Part shown: positions 33,513-45,664 of the stretch, one piece after another | Numbering within the stretch: position 1 is the stretch's first letter | Layout of the letters: every line of letters begins with the position of its first letter | The notes under the pieces: model-generated | What the model was told of the DNA's origin: nothing | The model's input: the letters and a program-made list of their open reading frames with translations, nothing else | The model's database searches: none | Assembly (NCBI RefSeq): GCF_019112545.1 | Contig: NW_025064887.1 | Coordinates: forward strand, 323,448 to 387,447 | DNA length: 64,000 nucleotides | Direction of reading: 5' to 3' | Origin: Guyanagaster necrorhizus | Lineage: Eukaryota; Basidiomycota; Agaricomycetes; Agaricales; Physalacriaceae | Translations under genes and position numbers: made by a program

Positions 33513-34130
33513 TGTGCATGAACGTCAAAGATTGACAAGTCGAAAAAAGACAATTTCTATCAATAGGCACTGTATTAGTAGCCTGCATTAACTCCTTCCT
33601 GGCGATGTCGGTATCCCTGGTACATGCGTACATTGCATAGTTTCAAGGTGTGAGGAAGATGAAGACGGGCCTGGCACACTGGGCATTTGCTAAGTCGAGT
33701 TGCCAACGTGGCATTATTGGGGACGCAACTCGCTAACCTGGTTGACGAAGACATTGAAGCAACATATGGCAAAGGACAGAAAGTGAGATGCATACAGCGG
33801 TGTGGAATCAAAAGGATGTCGATCCTTTTTTAGGGCTGATGATCTTAAGTCGTTATTGGTACCATAAATCTGCTGAGGTTGTGTTCTCGCGCTGTTAGAA
33901 GTTTAGAACTACTGCTATCATGCCCCTCCAAAAGCTGTGCCAGCTATGCGCGTTACTTCCACCAGGTGATTCGGGTGATGCGTCTTTGTGTAGCAGAGCT
34001 TGCGTGTAGTTGTCTGTCCGAATCTGCTCCACTTGTAACTGGGTTAGGCGAAGCTCTGTTGCCCAAGAAAAAAAATAGATTATCAATGAACTAGGGAGTA
34101 CATGCAAGAAGAGGACAGAAGGAAAGTCAT
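33513..34130. other. Intergenic, no gene recognised
   Basis: A short minus frame at 33575-33811 has two CxxC-like spacings (KCPVCQAR) that hint at a zinc-binding fragment. It lacks partners and may be a decayed RING-like piece. Nothing else is supported. Confidence 0.35.
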
Positions 34131-34732
34131 TCAAGCGAAATAGAAAACACACACAAGAAAAGCCAAGAACATGGGAATGGCATATACCTAGGACATAGTG
34201 GTAAGGATTGGAGACAAAGAAGAAGCTACCATGCTCACCGGTGGAGCAGCAGGGTTTGCTTCTACCGCTTCTTCATCCTCGTCCCTCTCCTCGTCCTCAT
34301 CCCCATCCCCGTCCTCACTGCCATCCGAGTCGTTCTCTCCCTCGAAGACCTCTATTTCTCCATCATCGAGCCCAAATTCATCGTCAAGATCATAACGAAA
34401 AGAAGTTGTGGTCTAAGACGATGAGGGTAAACGTCAAACAGAGGTTGAAACCGACTTACTGGGGTGTCCTGTGGGATAATCACAGGTGTCTGCGGGACTG
34501 GCAGGTCTGTAGTCCCTGGTTCAAACTGAGACGAATTAGTATACTGCAAGCTAGAAGAAGCGGAAGGCTACTGTACCATGAACCTACGGGAAGGGAGGTA
34601 TGGCTGGTAGCGTGCAGCATACGAAAAATCGCAGATCGGTAAGTGAAGAGAGGGCGAAGAATTTTGATCATTTCCATCGTAAGCAGGCATATAACGAGGG
34701 ACAAATTTCTTGCAGGAGCGGTGGCAAGGCAT
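34131..34732 (-). CDS. Small acidic protein with C-terminal hydrophobic anchor, unrecognised
   Basis: I do not recognise this protein. The model starts MPCHRSCKKFVPRYMPAYDG, has a Tyr/Pro/Ser-rich middle (FSYAARYQPYLPSRRFM, later GTTDLPVPQTPVIIPQDTP), then RYDLDDEFGLDDGEIEVFEG. A strongly acidic run of Asp/Glu follows (SEDGDGDEDEERDEDEEAVE). After the last intron (51 nt), a hydrophobic end VYAIPMFLAFLVCVFYFA lies directly before the stop. That end is long enough for a membrane anchor, which suggests a tail-anchored protein. One of the required introns (within 34530-34575) would be only 33 nt, so that joint is weak. A TATA box sits 33-40 bp upstream of the ATG. About 145-150 residues. Confidence 0.5.
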
Positions 34733-34764
34733 TTGAAGATGAAAGAATGCTGCAGAAAAGTGAG

Positions 34765-34772
34765 TTTATATA
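34765..34772 (-). promoter_or_regulatory. TATA box of the small acidic protein gene
   Basis: The reverse strand reads TATATAAA about 33-40 bp upstream of the proposed ATG (34732). The spacing implies a very short leader, or that translation starts further in. Confidence 0.5.
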
Positions 34773-34829
34773 GGGGAAAATTTTAGCTTTCTAGCTTCGT
34801 AAAAGATAATGTAAAACAGCCGAAAATTA

Positions 34830-37800
34830 TTCTTCAATTATCCCTTTTGAATATGTGTGAGACCGGTGCACAGTCGCGAGGGCCGTCGTTGAAGAATGTT
34901 CTTTTGAACACTGATCGACACAACGCGGAGGTATCCATAAAAGCAGCAGATGCCGTCCGGAACGTTCCCACCGATGAATACGATTGGGTCCAGAAGATTG
35001 GATCCAATTTGTAGTGAGCGCGTCGCAGAACACCCTGACAGCCTCGAGGCCGAACAGTGAAGACAGGCTCACAGTTGAAGACGTCGGGGATACGATGCCC
35101 AGATGATTTTTGGTTTATCCTGCCGTATCTTGAAACATACACCGTTGTCAATGATCCAAAGCACGCTGTCGCCGATATGCTCCTTGCTCTTGCTTTAAAT
35201 CTAGAGTGGTATCTTCGGGTAGGGTATGCGGGTAGGTAAGACACCCTGTCAAAAATTCCGCGAACTTCTGATATTGTGAAATCCCTCGTCTTTTGTATCC
35301 AGAACCCTGCAGCGTCTGCCGTCGGGGGGGGTATTAATGCGCGTGTCACGATTGTGACGTGACGGAATGAGTCATTTACGTGTCACACCAATAAAAGGCT
35401 CGGAACCGTGTGTATGTCGTGTTATCCTGTATCAGTGATGTACTACCACCTCTGAAATGAACAGCGTCGTTCAGATGCCGCACAACTGGAGTGATTTCTC
35501 AGGACAAGACTCGCCTTCTGCAAGATTCAGTGAGACCATTCTTGGCTCATCATCAATGCGCACGGACCTCAAGGAAATCAGCCGCTTGACGCAGCGTTAG
35601 TCGCCTGGACTGCAAGATACAAGTTTACTCTCCAAGGAGCAAGACAAGAATACAGCAACGCACCCTCTGACCGTACTATTTTTCTCTGAGAAACCAGCTT
35701 TGAGGGCATCGCGACGTCACCTACGTGCTCCTGGGATTGATTATCTTGCTGGCCATCTCCATTGCTCGCTAAAAACACCAAGAAGAGTGCCCCCTTCGTT
35801 CCAAGGATCTACTGTCCCAGTATCTCGATTGTTGAACCGTAAGGTTGCGTCTGAGTGCTCTCGCCATCGATTGGCCCCGCCATTTCTGCCTCTCAAGGTC
35901 TTGTCCATCGCCAGTATGACTCAAGAGCAACGTCGAAGGCTTGTATATACCTATCGCATCAAGAACCCTCAAAAGGCGCGATGTGCAGGACCAATCAACG
36001 GTCAAAATCGACGAAGTGAACCATGTACGCGAGAAAATGTCATCTCTGTGGCTGTAAACAGAACCAGATGCCTCCACCGTGAGCGACGATGCTGGCGGTG
36101 TATAGACAGTGTCGGCGATGGTGGTAGGAGGGATGGTGTGTGTTGGTGTTGGTTGCGTTTGGAGAAATAGGGTTTACAAATCAAACTATCGGAACTATCG
36201 ATCGCAATTTATTGCCGCAATGCCTCACCGTTTGTCTATTCTTTCTAATAAATATCACCTTGCTAACCGCCATATTGTTCAGTCCGCCAGTGCAGTTTAT
36301 TTTGCAGAAATCACCTATATCGATTTTTGAACTGCCACCGTGCAAAATGCTTGTTTTCGGTTCGTCGCGGTTTGAAATTTCGGCTCTTCTGAGCCACCCG
36401 GATTGCCTTCTTGTTTTTCCGACGATGGCAGGCCTAGCGGAGTCCTTGCGGTACTGACGTCGAATTTTCTGCCGAGCGGAGCAAGAAATTTCTTGTAAAA
36501 CCCGGTCTGTATTCCACGAGGACTTGGTTTTCAGTTTACCACCGTACTATGAATCGTTCCTTCCTTTACCATGTTTAAATTCAGTACGTTCTGTCTTTTA
36601 CTTCCATTTCAGAATCTTAGTCCCCATTTTTCAGTCGAAGACTTTAATATTCTTTCTGGTACGAAACGGGGGTTCGAACAAGGTTCAAAAGTCTTCCTCG
36701 GTATCTCCAAACACACATCTGCCGCTACGAAAGTGTAAAATTGAATCTTGGTGCTACTCAAGCAAAATGTGTGCTACCTTTCCTTGTTCTTGGCCCCGCA
36801 CTGCTCTAGTTCAACGACACGTTCACAATTGAAAACTCTTCCTCTGTAACTGGCTCCCATAACGTTCAGCAATGAGTACAGGAAGTTTCCGGGGAAGCGT
36901 GCTAGTCCTTCAAAAGAGCTCCAACTGGTGATTCTGCCTTGGTAGCTTCCTAGCTTCTATCGATATTCGTCATTTATAGGAGTTTATGTCGCATAATCGA
37001 TACTGCCCCAACGCTCCACTTGCTACCTGAATAGCCCACTTTTTGGAAAGAATTTTTGCCGCATTTTCAATCTCCTTCCCCCTATTAATTCAGACTTGAG
37101 CCTGTCCCCACTTCGGTTGATGACAGTCGATCAACCAAGAGCATCTGCTTGCTCGGGCTGATTGATTGACATCAGCAACTGATGGTGAGGATGGTTTGAG
37201 TCTACTACTTAATTCCTCTTCGATTATGATGATGGCCTGCCTTTGTAGTATGCTTTCCCATTCTCTAATCGTCCTGAAGATTACGAATACTGTAGTTGCT
37301 TCTGGTAATCATGTGGACATACCATACCTTCAAATCGCACTATGAAGCAGCTCTTATAGTCTCGCAGAAACGACTCTGAACTTCTTAAACCTATGACGCT
37401 GCCGTCGATGCTAGAAGCATCAAGCATGGGTTACACCGAACCCTCAATTTTGCGGAAACTCCTGAACCTCAAGGCTTGACCACAGCTGACCACTGATACT
37501 TGAGCGAATGAAAATCAGACAATCGGCGTTGCACCCAACCCTTCCTCAGCGGCAAATGATCAAAATGATGCGCCAAGTCACTGTGGGAATACTAGACCGG
37601 CTGCCTGGGTTTGGCTGCGAGTTGCTTCGGGCTACGGTCCGTTCTTCACTTCATAATGCATACAGTCATCTCCCCGGCCGGTTTCTTTATGTCTTAGTTC
37701 CTCGGTCAACGTCGCGAGATGGTCTAGGATGTATCACTTCCTCTGAGGAAGGAAGGCGGTTTATTGGTCGATCTTCAAGTTTCTCTTTAACAGGAACATA

Positions 37801-39486
37801 TAGATGGCAGTAAGACAGAAGAAAGCTTGTATATTATCTATGCTCTAGATACATGCGGAGGTGAATGGTCTACTACGGTACGAAGCCTACGCTCTGTTGG
37901 ATACTGCTGCGTCCTCAACAGTATGTCACCCTGGAGTGCCGCCTTCCTTCATCGACAGAGCGACATATCGGCCAAAGGTTCTTGACGGAGGCTTGCGAAT
38001 CCAGAAAGTAACAATGTGTTACCAAGATTCTCAGCAAACGATTTCTGCGTCGGAGTGGCCATTCTCTTTTCTAATAACTACTCCAGGTTAACAGTCAATG
38101 CTGGCGGCTTGACCGAGGAACCCAAGAAGTGAGGATGCAGCAGATGATTGTCATGGTCAGCCTCCCACTTCCAGGAAAGACGCATTGCAGTAAATACTCA
38201 CTGACTCTCTATCCAGGTCCCCCGAGAGAAATTCTTCCTTTGTTTGAAAATATCTCCACAAATATTTGCAGCATCCTTGTGCACAGCTGCCGGATAATGG
38301 TGGTATCGAACAGTTTTCTGTATCATTCTGGAGAGTTCCGCGAGGCCTGTTGCTTGCAACGAGTTACGGGAACAACAAAATCGGAGCATAGTGACCATTC
38401 AAGTTAACGTAGACCTTGCATTACTCGTTTCTTGATAATTACGCCGTAACTGGCAGCTGTACTGTCCCTCTTGTTCAAAACACCATAATTTGATCTACAT
38501 GAACTAGAGCAATTTTGAATGAACAGAAAATATCAGCGCAGGTCATGCTTCTCCTGTGATACTTTGGACCGTGGAATTGATGACCCAAAGAAAAGCCTTG
38601 CGTTCTCAGATTATGTGCAGTTAAAAATTTATAAAAATCCTTTACTGACTCAGTGGGAAACGAAGCCCAAGCTTCTTCTCTGCGAATTGGCGAAGCATAT
38701 GCCAAGTTAACGGCTCCAAACAAAATATGACATTGCATAACTGAAAAATATATAGACGAGATCACATTGTAGGGACTTCGAGCGCTAGTCTGGTAAACAC
38801 TTAGAGAAGGTCCGTTAATCTAGACGCTGAGGGTTGAAGCGATGTGTTTGCAAATTCATTTCGAAGAGCAAGTTAGCAGATATTTTCTGCCTGGAGACTC
38901 TGACATCTGAAGACAAAGGCGTAGGAATAGAAGGAGTCCAAAATGCGCAACATACAAGAGACGATCAGAAAAATAGTAATGTCGGGACTCAGCTCGTCGT
39001 AGTTGAAAGGATCGTTGTCTGGCATGGGTAGATGAGAAGGATATCATCGGTCCATAGATGTCAATTACATTGGGGGATCGTTAATGAGCAAAGTCATACG
39101 AATCCTCTTCGACTTGGCAGGATACACAGTATATTCATAATACGGCGTGCCTCAATACCTTGTTGGTGGCCATATTCCGTTGCTTCTACGAGACCTGGCA
39201 TCGGGAGGTACGGGCACTTTGCGTCGACATCAAAGAACAGAGAGGTTGACGGTGCATTACTTTCATGTTTTGTATCGTGCTGAACATAACTGACATTCAT
39301 CGACAAGCAAAGTATCGCTTCAAGTCACAAATACTTATGCATGTCAGTGACTCATCCTGCGTGGCCCAACAAAATTCTATGGCTATGGCACGCAACATAG
39401 TCACTTTGGACGAAAGGGTCTGAAAGGAACAAATATTACCTCATGTTGACCCAAAATAAATTAACCGATACATATATAGTCCAAGA
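34830..39486. other. Gene-poor 4.6 kb stretch with decayed coding traces
   Basis: No complete gene could be assembled. Plus-strand traces that look coding are SLKNVLLNTDRHNAEVSIKA at about 34880-34940, CPDDFWFILPYLETYTVVND at about 35095-35155, a possible 47-codon reading at 35458-35601 (MNSVVQMPHNWSDFSGQDSP), a membrane-like TYVLLGLIILLAISIAR near 35722, and KRRDVQDQSTVKIDEVNHVR near 35970. They are interrupted by stops and frame changes. From about 36200 to 37500 the sequence is AT-rich, and no coding trace is convincing. Readings at 37861-38091 and 38129-38407 are unrecognised. Likely a mix of degraded genes and intergenic DNA. I found no terminal repeats by eye. Confidence 0.4.
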
Positions 39487-40961
39487 TCACACAGAAGAAT
39501 TCGAAGGCGTCGACCGCCACCAACTCCACGCCCCGATACCAAAGAAAAAGTTGAAAATGCCCACAATCGCGGAGCCAGCACCGAATAGAGTGAAGATCCA
39601 CCAGATGATGCCGATAACCCTGTCGAAAACACGGCCTGTATAGCGTTTGTATGTCGCCAAAGGGTCTGGGGTCGGGGAGTAGTAGCTTCGGAGACGAAGA
39701 GTGGGTGGCGTAGGCGACGTCACTGGTGCACGGGGAGGGATGAACAGCAGCGATACGACGGGTTTCTGGGGCAGAGTCAGAGATAGAAAGAGTAATCAAG
39801 ATAAAACCTACATGATCAGAGGTTGTGTATCCAGGGACAGAAGTGTACAGTAAGTTTGTAATGTAGGAATTATTGGGGGTTTCTGGCGAATCCGTATACG
39901 TGGTATATAGAATTCTATCTGTCCATGAAGGTACCCGTTTCTCACTGCAATGATGAAATCAGCGCTGCTTTCGAAGGATGGACGGAACCCACCTGTACTT
40001 GTCTACCTCGCCGAGGTCATACTTGTAGCTGCACTTGAACTTCCAAAACTCCCCCTCTCGAAGACCAACAAGGGTCGTTCCTTTCCGTCGCTCGGTCAAA
40101 AGCTGGTCGAATTCTTTCAGGGTTTCTCGCGTTTCCGGCGCGGCCAAGACGGCTGCGACATCTGGTTCTGTATGAAATGCGTGCAGGGGATGACAAGGTG
40201 GTATTGAAAGACGAAAGTTGAGGTCCCCGAAAATGAACAAGTGAGAGGTGGAGTAGATGGTCGTTGAAGGCGACGACGGCGAGGGAAAGAGAAGGGTGCT
40301 GACGATATGGTTGTAGTCGTCGACGCGCTGCGCCAGCCTTTCTGTATGTGCCGTGAGATGGGCACATACGAACCTAGTAACATGAAGTGGATAAATGCCG
40401 CAACATGTAGGCAACTCACGTGTACACCTCGCCAACGCTTCCATTTTCTCCTGGGGCGCGGAAACGGACGCCGACTGCACCCTTGTTGCCCATGTACAGT
40501 GGACCGCAACCCGTCCAGCTGGTCTGCACGTCGCACACCGTCTTTGCGATACCTTCGTCCTTGCCGTAGACGAGCAAGGCTACGCCGACGTTGACGACCT
40601 TTGCGATGAGCGCATATCGTTCCTTATTGGGTGCGTGTGCTTCGAGCTGGGCGAGAATGTGGGCATTGCGGTGGTCGATAACGGACTTGGAGAAGCCGGA
40701 GACTATTGAATGAGGTCAGCTGCGCACGGTCGCAACTTGGGGTTCAAACATACGCCCAAGATGCAGCGGCAGAAGTTCCTGGAAACCAACTGCGATGATG
40801 TCCGGTGCACGGAGCGAGCGAGAGAGAAAAGTAGAGACTTGCAGGGTAGGGGAGAGCCAGTCGACGAGGTCCTGAGGAAGGCCTAGACTTCCTTGGAGGT
40901 TGGTATTGTAGGTCGCGATTTGAACCAGGACGCCGTCGTGAGGCAGGCCAGTTGGGTGCAT
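39487..40961 (-). CDS. Inositol-polyphosphate 5-phosphatase with C-terminal membrane anchor
   Basis: The enzyme removes the 5-phosphate from phosphoinositides or inositol phosphates. It starts MHPTGLPHDGVLVQIATYNT (with NTNLQG), followed by RAPDIIAVGFQELLPLHLG with the metal-binding Glu. Later motifs are YALIAKVVNVGVALLVYGKD, GPLYMGNKGAVGVRF, FVCAHLTAHTERLAQR, LFIFGDLNFRLS and KRVPSWTDRILYTTY, then VPGYTTSDHKPVVSLL with the catalytic Asp-His pair. All catalytic motifs of the 5-phosphatase family are present. After the catalytic domain come a Pro/Thr/Ser-rich linker and a long hydrophobic end (VIGIIWWIFTLFGAGSAIVG then IFNFFFGIG), so the protein is probably anchored in a membrane by its C-terminus. 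The ATG at 40961 is the first in the frame; upstream codons lack ATG. About 430 residues. Confidence 0.93.
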
Positions 40962-41144
40962 GACAGTGACAAAGGCTGACAAAGCTTCCGAACAGCGACT
41001 CCGGAGAACATCATGATCGGATCGACTACTCGATCACCAAGAGTATCTACTACAAATTATCTTCTCTTAGCGTAATCAGTATGAATGAAGAAGGTACGTT
41101 GGTATACGAAACAAATATGTAATCGGTCAGCACTTTTCTATGGT

Positions 41145-41993
41145 CTACTTGGACGACGGCCCCCGCGTAACCCTCAGATCCTTCAGCCGTCCACTGGCAA
41201 GATCAAACACCCAACCATGAATGTACACATCTTTGCCTTTCTCGCTCTTGTTCTTCCACGCATTTACGATAGTCGGCGCCCGCGACAGGTTGTCTACCTG
41301 CATCTTGACGTTTTCTTCGATGAGTATCGGAAGCGCCTCTTCCTTTGGCGCAGAAGACAGGTGGAGCGACTCAGCCAAGGCCGTGAGCGGACATAACCAC
41401 TTGTTGATGGCTTCCTCTGGCGACAGCCCTGCGACCGTAGCACATGGTTCTCCTGGGGTGTACGATGGCGCCGCATTGAAACAGGCTGTTGCTCCTCCAC
41501 ATTCCGAATGGCCGACAATGACAACTGTGTTCCCAGATGAGTGGGAGGAGCAAACGCATCGGTTGGGATAATGCTATCACGACAGAGAAAGAGAAGAAGC
41601 ACCGTGTTCGACGCCGAGATGATCAACGGCATAGGTCAAAGCCGACAGAGCGCTGTCATCGTCGAGATGGAATTGGCTAAACGACAAATGAGTACGGAAA
41701 TTGTTTATGACGGATGACACGCACTTGGCAATGTTTCTAAGGACGAAAATCGTGCCGGGACGTGAGCCAGTGATCACAGACTCGGGAACGCGGGAATCCG
41801 CGCAGCCTATCCACAGAACCTACGAGAAAGACAAAGCTGTGAGCAACATATCCTGTGGCGGACGGTCGAAACATACTAGGGGGCTTTGGCCCTGAGCTAG
41901 CTCTGTAAAGAACTCTGGCTCAGCTTGGTCGACGTCAGCAGCCCATTGAGCATTGGAAGCGAATAATCTTGCAATAATAGAATGTTCAGACAT
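41145..41993 (-). CDS. Beta-class carbonic anhydrase
   Basis: It interconverts CO2 and bicarbonate with a zinc ion. The start is MSEHSIIARLFASNAQWAAD, followed by PEFFTELAQGQSP. After an intron comes LWIGCADSRVPESVI, containing the first zinc Cys and the Asp-Arg dyad. PGTIFVLRNIAN follows, then FHLDDDSALSALTYAVDHLG and VVIVGHSECGGATACFNAAP, with the zinc His and second Cys. The C-terminal part has LSPEEAINKWLCPLTALAES, a helical segment (LPILIEENVKMQVDNLSRAP) and VYIHGWVFDLASGRLKDLRV. Three or four introns are used. About 230 residues, normal for fungal cytosolic beta-CA. No targeting peptide is evident. Confidence 0.95.
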
Positions 41994-42953
41994 GGTGGGG
42001 AAGAATGAGATGTGAAAAAGACGCTGCGGCAACGGTCTTTATATCGGTGAGCTCAGGAACAGGCAAACATGTGTATCAAACTGACTATTGAGTATTCCGA
42101 TTGAATGGAAGAACACAGTGACGGTATCACGGTGACAACAAAGGGAGAATGCACGACCGACCGGGTACAGTTAGGTCCGCTGATAGGGAAGGGAAGGGAT
42201 AGGAAGCCTGGGAAGGGTACCGCCGACAAGGAAATGAAGAAAAAAAAAAGTCCAGCGCTTCAGCGTTGAACGTCACTGTCAAAAAGGGGTCGATCCTCCG
42301 GTGTTATGTAATCACGTGAGATACCCCCCCAACCTCATTTTGCAACTTGCGTAATCTCGTTCGTTCTGGAGCTTCGTTTGCCTTTATTCATTCGCTTCCG
42401 GACCTGTATTGATGAAACTCGTGCTCTTTCCCCTGAGATAGTCGCTGTTCCATTTGCCTTCATTTGGTCGCTCGTATCTCCCTGTGGGTCGTGCACAATA
42501 TTGACCCGCGCGACGGCAGCGAAGCTGAATAGTAATAAGTACTAAGAATAACGGCCCTTAGGTAAAAATAGCAGCAATGACTCCGGTTACCAACATATCG
42601 TCAACATACCATATGCGCCAAGGCTCGAGCTAAGGCCAGTGCAAAGCGCAGACGGCCTTGGACCACGCGATAACGTGCTCGACTGCAGGTGGCACACAGG
42701 CTATCCATGAGGCATATGAACGTGTCCTGCCCTGGCCACGAGTCCGGTACGGATAGCGTTTGGCCGCGAGATATTCCGTCCGGTCATACGCGGACTGTGT
42801 GTCACCCAACAGACCATAAACAATTCCTATAAGCGAGAAGAACCCTGGTGAGAGAAAATAAGAGAGAATGGTATGGTATGAACATAAGCGTAACACTAGA
42901 GTAATCAGGAATACACTCGGCCTGGGCTTCTTTATTATTATACCCTCCCCCGC
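41994..42953. other. Intergenic region upstream of carbonic anhydrase
   Basis: Nearly 1 kb without a supported gene. A homopurine stretch with an A-run lies at about 42220-42250. A minus frame at 42630-42896 (IVYGLLGDTQSAYDRTEYLA) has coding-like composition, but no partner exons or family were found. Confidence 0.4.
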
Positions 42954-45438
42954 TCACCGCCCAGATGAGGAGGACCCTGTCCTTCCATGCAGGTCATCGA
43001 CCGCTTCATTGATGTCAACAAGAGTGTCGTCCCGCCAGACACCCCCATCCACGGCAACTTCTTCTTCCGCATCCAACATATGGGGATGTTTTTCTGGATC
43101 AGGCAGACGAACGAGCGCCAAGCAGGCCAAGGAGATACACACCGACCCGACACCAACAAAGAACATTGTCCTCGGAAACGTCGCGACAGTTTTGATGTAC
43201 ACAAATGCATATAGTGAAGGACCTAATATCTGGGAACTGTCATAACCAGTCAGAACTACCATCTCATGATTGGGAAGCAACGAAACCTAAGGGCCTGTAT
43301 GACACTCAAAGCGCCGAACAATCTCCCCGATTCAGTGCCTCCTCGTTGCGTATAGAGTTCCAATGCAACACTTTGGACAGCGGGCGAAAATCCAGTAGCC
43401 ATTGACCCGAGTATGCTTGAGAGTGTGAAAACGAAAGGACTCGTGGTAAATCCAAGCAATGCGTAAGATAGGATGTCGATGAACAACGATACGCGAGCAA
43501 GTCCCAAGTCAAAGCGAGATGAGTGGCGTTCAAGATGGAAGCTCGATGAACGGTCCGAATCAGTGTGAGAAGACTCTGAATCATTGCTATCGGAGGGTAT
43601 GAACGGCTCTCTCTCCCCCATAGACATATCTTTAGGTTTCGGTTTGCACAATTTGATCGCAACTGTTATAATGAGCTGGGCATTTCGGCACAAAACATAC
43701 AACTCCAATCAGCTTACAAGGAAGTATCAAAGTCAAGAAGAAAGCGCGCGCAGCACCGACTAAACTGAGCCAATATCCGATCTGATTAATTGCCATGTTA
43801 GGACGTAAAGCGAATTACAAGGAATTTACTCACATTTTCTGATGTCCAACCAAATACGGCAGCAGCGTATTGGAACTTATACGTGTAGGATCCCTGACGC
43901 GAATCAGCACCAGCAATTATCATTGATAACCAGAAGGCTTACTATCAACGAGAGCGTGAGTCCATACGCGACAGCAATGATTGTTAGATTCCAGTCGCGT
44001 TTTCGACGCTTCAGATGATGTCTTTCTGGTCCATTCATTTCCGGCAGGAAGACGCTCAAGGGACTCAAGAATCCAAAGAGACGCTTAAGTACACCCGCCT
44101 GCGGATCGGACTCGTGGTGTTTGATCGTCGATGTCCGTTTCTGCGCCTGGGTAAGAGATTCGGGGACGATGAACCACAACCAGAGGGCATAGAGAAGATG
44201 AACAAAGGTAGCAACGTAAAAGACCGAGATGGTCTCCCCCGTAACGCGGATCAAAAGGCTGCCAAGAGTGGGACCAAGTCCGAATCCAAAGAACAAGAGA
44301 CCAAGGCTTAAAGAGAAGACGCGGGATCTATAGGACGTTGAGTGGGCAAAAAGGGTCATCAAGGTAAAGCTACGAGCCGCGTGGCTGAGGTGGAGGTGTC
44401 CGCCATATAAGCGTGCATGCTCGCGATGGCCGTGGATGTTCCTGGTCATAGTCAGTGCTAAGGTTGACAAAGATAAGAGCAACGGTACCTCCTAAACACC
44501 CTTCGACTATTGGTCCAAGAAGGAGGAACCAATACCCTCCGGGAAGCCTTTCATAGTAGGTATTGACGACAAGAAAGTTGAAGTCTGTGCTAAGAAGGCC
44601 GATGACTGAGATTCCGAGGACAGCTGTACGGCCGTGACGATCTGAGTACTGTATACATATTAGAATAGGCGGATGGACCTCGTGAGGATACTCACAGAAC
44701 CCCATACCGCTGTGGTCAGGCATCCCAGCACGCCCATAGTGACAGCCATGGCTATAAAGCATTGAGGAACGGTCGGCGCATTGATAGACTGTACATACCC
44801 GCTGCGAGTTTTGCAACATTCGCCTGGACGACGGGGTCAGAAGCGCACCTATCGCTGTTAGCATTCTTCGCTAGTTCTGGCATATCGCGGAAGAATACAG
44901 TAATAAGGGGGCGGTGTTGCCTGACATGGAGATGCGCCTCCAAGGGAGTGGCGTTGGTGATGATGAGTCCCGCCAACTGATCGTCGTATACATCGGGGAC
45001 ATGTACGGCGCATGCGAGCTTGGTGTAGATCTCAACCCTAGGAGCAACGGTGCTAGACCAAGCGATACTGGAGATTGGCATCAAGGCCAAGAGCCTGGGA
45101 AAAATAAGAATAAGACCGATGAACTGACAAAGGCCTAAGAGAAGCACGCACCAGACGGGCGAGGGTCTTTTCCACCATGGTAAGAGAGCCCTTGCCTTGA
45201 GCTCTTCATCGAGGTCCGCGTTGTCGGATAGTCCTCCGATAACCGTTTCCTCGACCTCATGGTGATGAGGATGAACGAATTCGTGCAGCAGTTCAGCATC
45301 CCGCTCGCTGACGGCCCCCTCGGATGCCAAACCCTGCGGATCTGCCAGCATTGAGGCGACGGTGGTCATCGAAGACCTAGAACGCGACCTGGACTGGGAT
45401 GATGTGCGCAGCCTCGAGTGTTCCGTTGAACGCGACAT
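42954..45438 (-). CDS. Major facilitator superfamily transporter
   Basis: A multi-spanning transporter with a long Ser/Arg-rich and acidic cytoplasmic N-terminus (MSRSTEHSRLRTSSQSRSRS and on to LDEELKARALLPWWKRPSPV). The helices include VWCVLLLGLCQFIGLILIFP, then the signature loop after helix 2 (WGSYSDRHGRTAVLGISVIG). FLLLGPIVEGCLGGTVALIF and SLSLGLLFFGFGLGPTLGSL follow. The central loop (SLTQAQKRTSTIKHHESDPQ) is followed by NLTIIAVAYGLTLSLIGSYT. A large second cytoplasmic loop is Ser/Asp-rich, and the last helices end in KTVATFPRTMFFVGVGSVCI. The closing tail is acidic. About 650-690 residues, 12 helices expected. It resembles the tetracycline-resistance-like fungal MFS group. Substrate unknown. 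At least seven introns. It is divergent from GMF, with 226 bp between starts. Confidence 0.88.
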
Positions 45439-45664
45439 GATGGTGGAGTAAAGAGAGGCGCGATATCTTGCTGCTGAGTGTATTGGCACAAGGTTCGAGC
45501 TAGGGAAGTGGGATACGCAGAAATACCCACGCGAACAGGTCGTGTCGGTATCATAATAGCTCGCGGATGCACAGATGACCAATCAGTAAATATATCGTCA
45601 GCGAGATAAGGCGTATCTCATCTTCGTGATTAATTATCTCTTCCATCCACCACCACAAGCAGTA

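Noticed and set aside
34834..35349. 171-codon minus frame
   Set aside because: No motif, and plus-strand readings in the same place look at least as coding-like. Not supported as a gene.
35458..35601. Possible 47-codon small protein
   Set aside because: Has an ATG and stop but nothing else to support it; surrounding readings are broken.
42630..42896. 88-codon minus frame (IVYGLLGDTQSAYDRTEYLA)
   Set aside because: Composition is plausible but there are no companion exons or known relatives, so it is kept only as a note in the intergenic entry.
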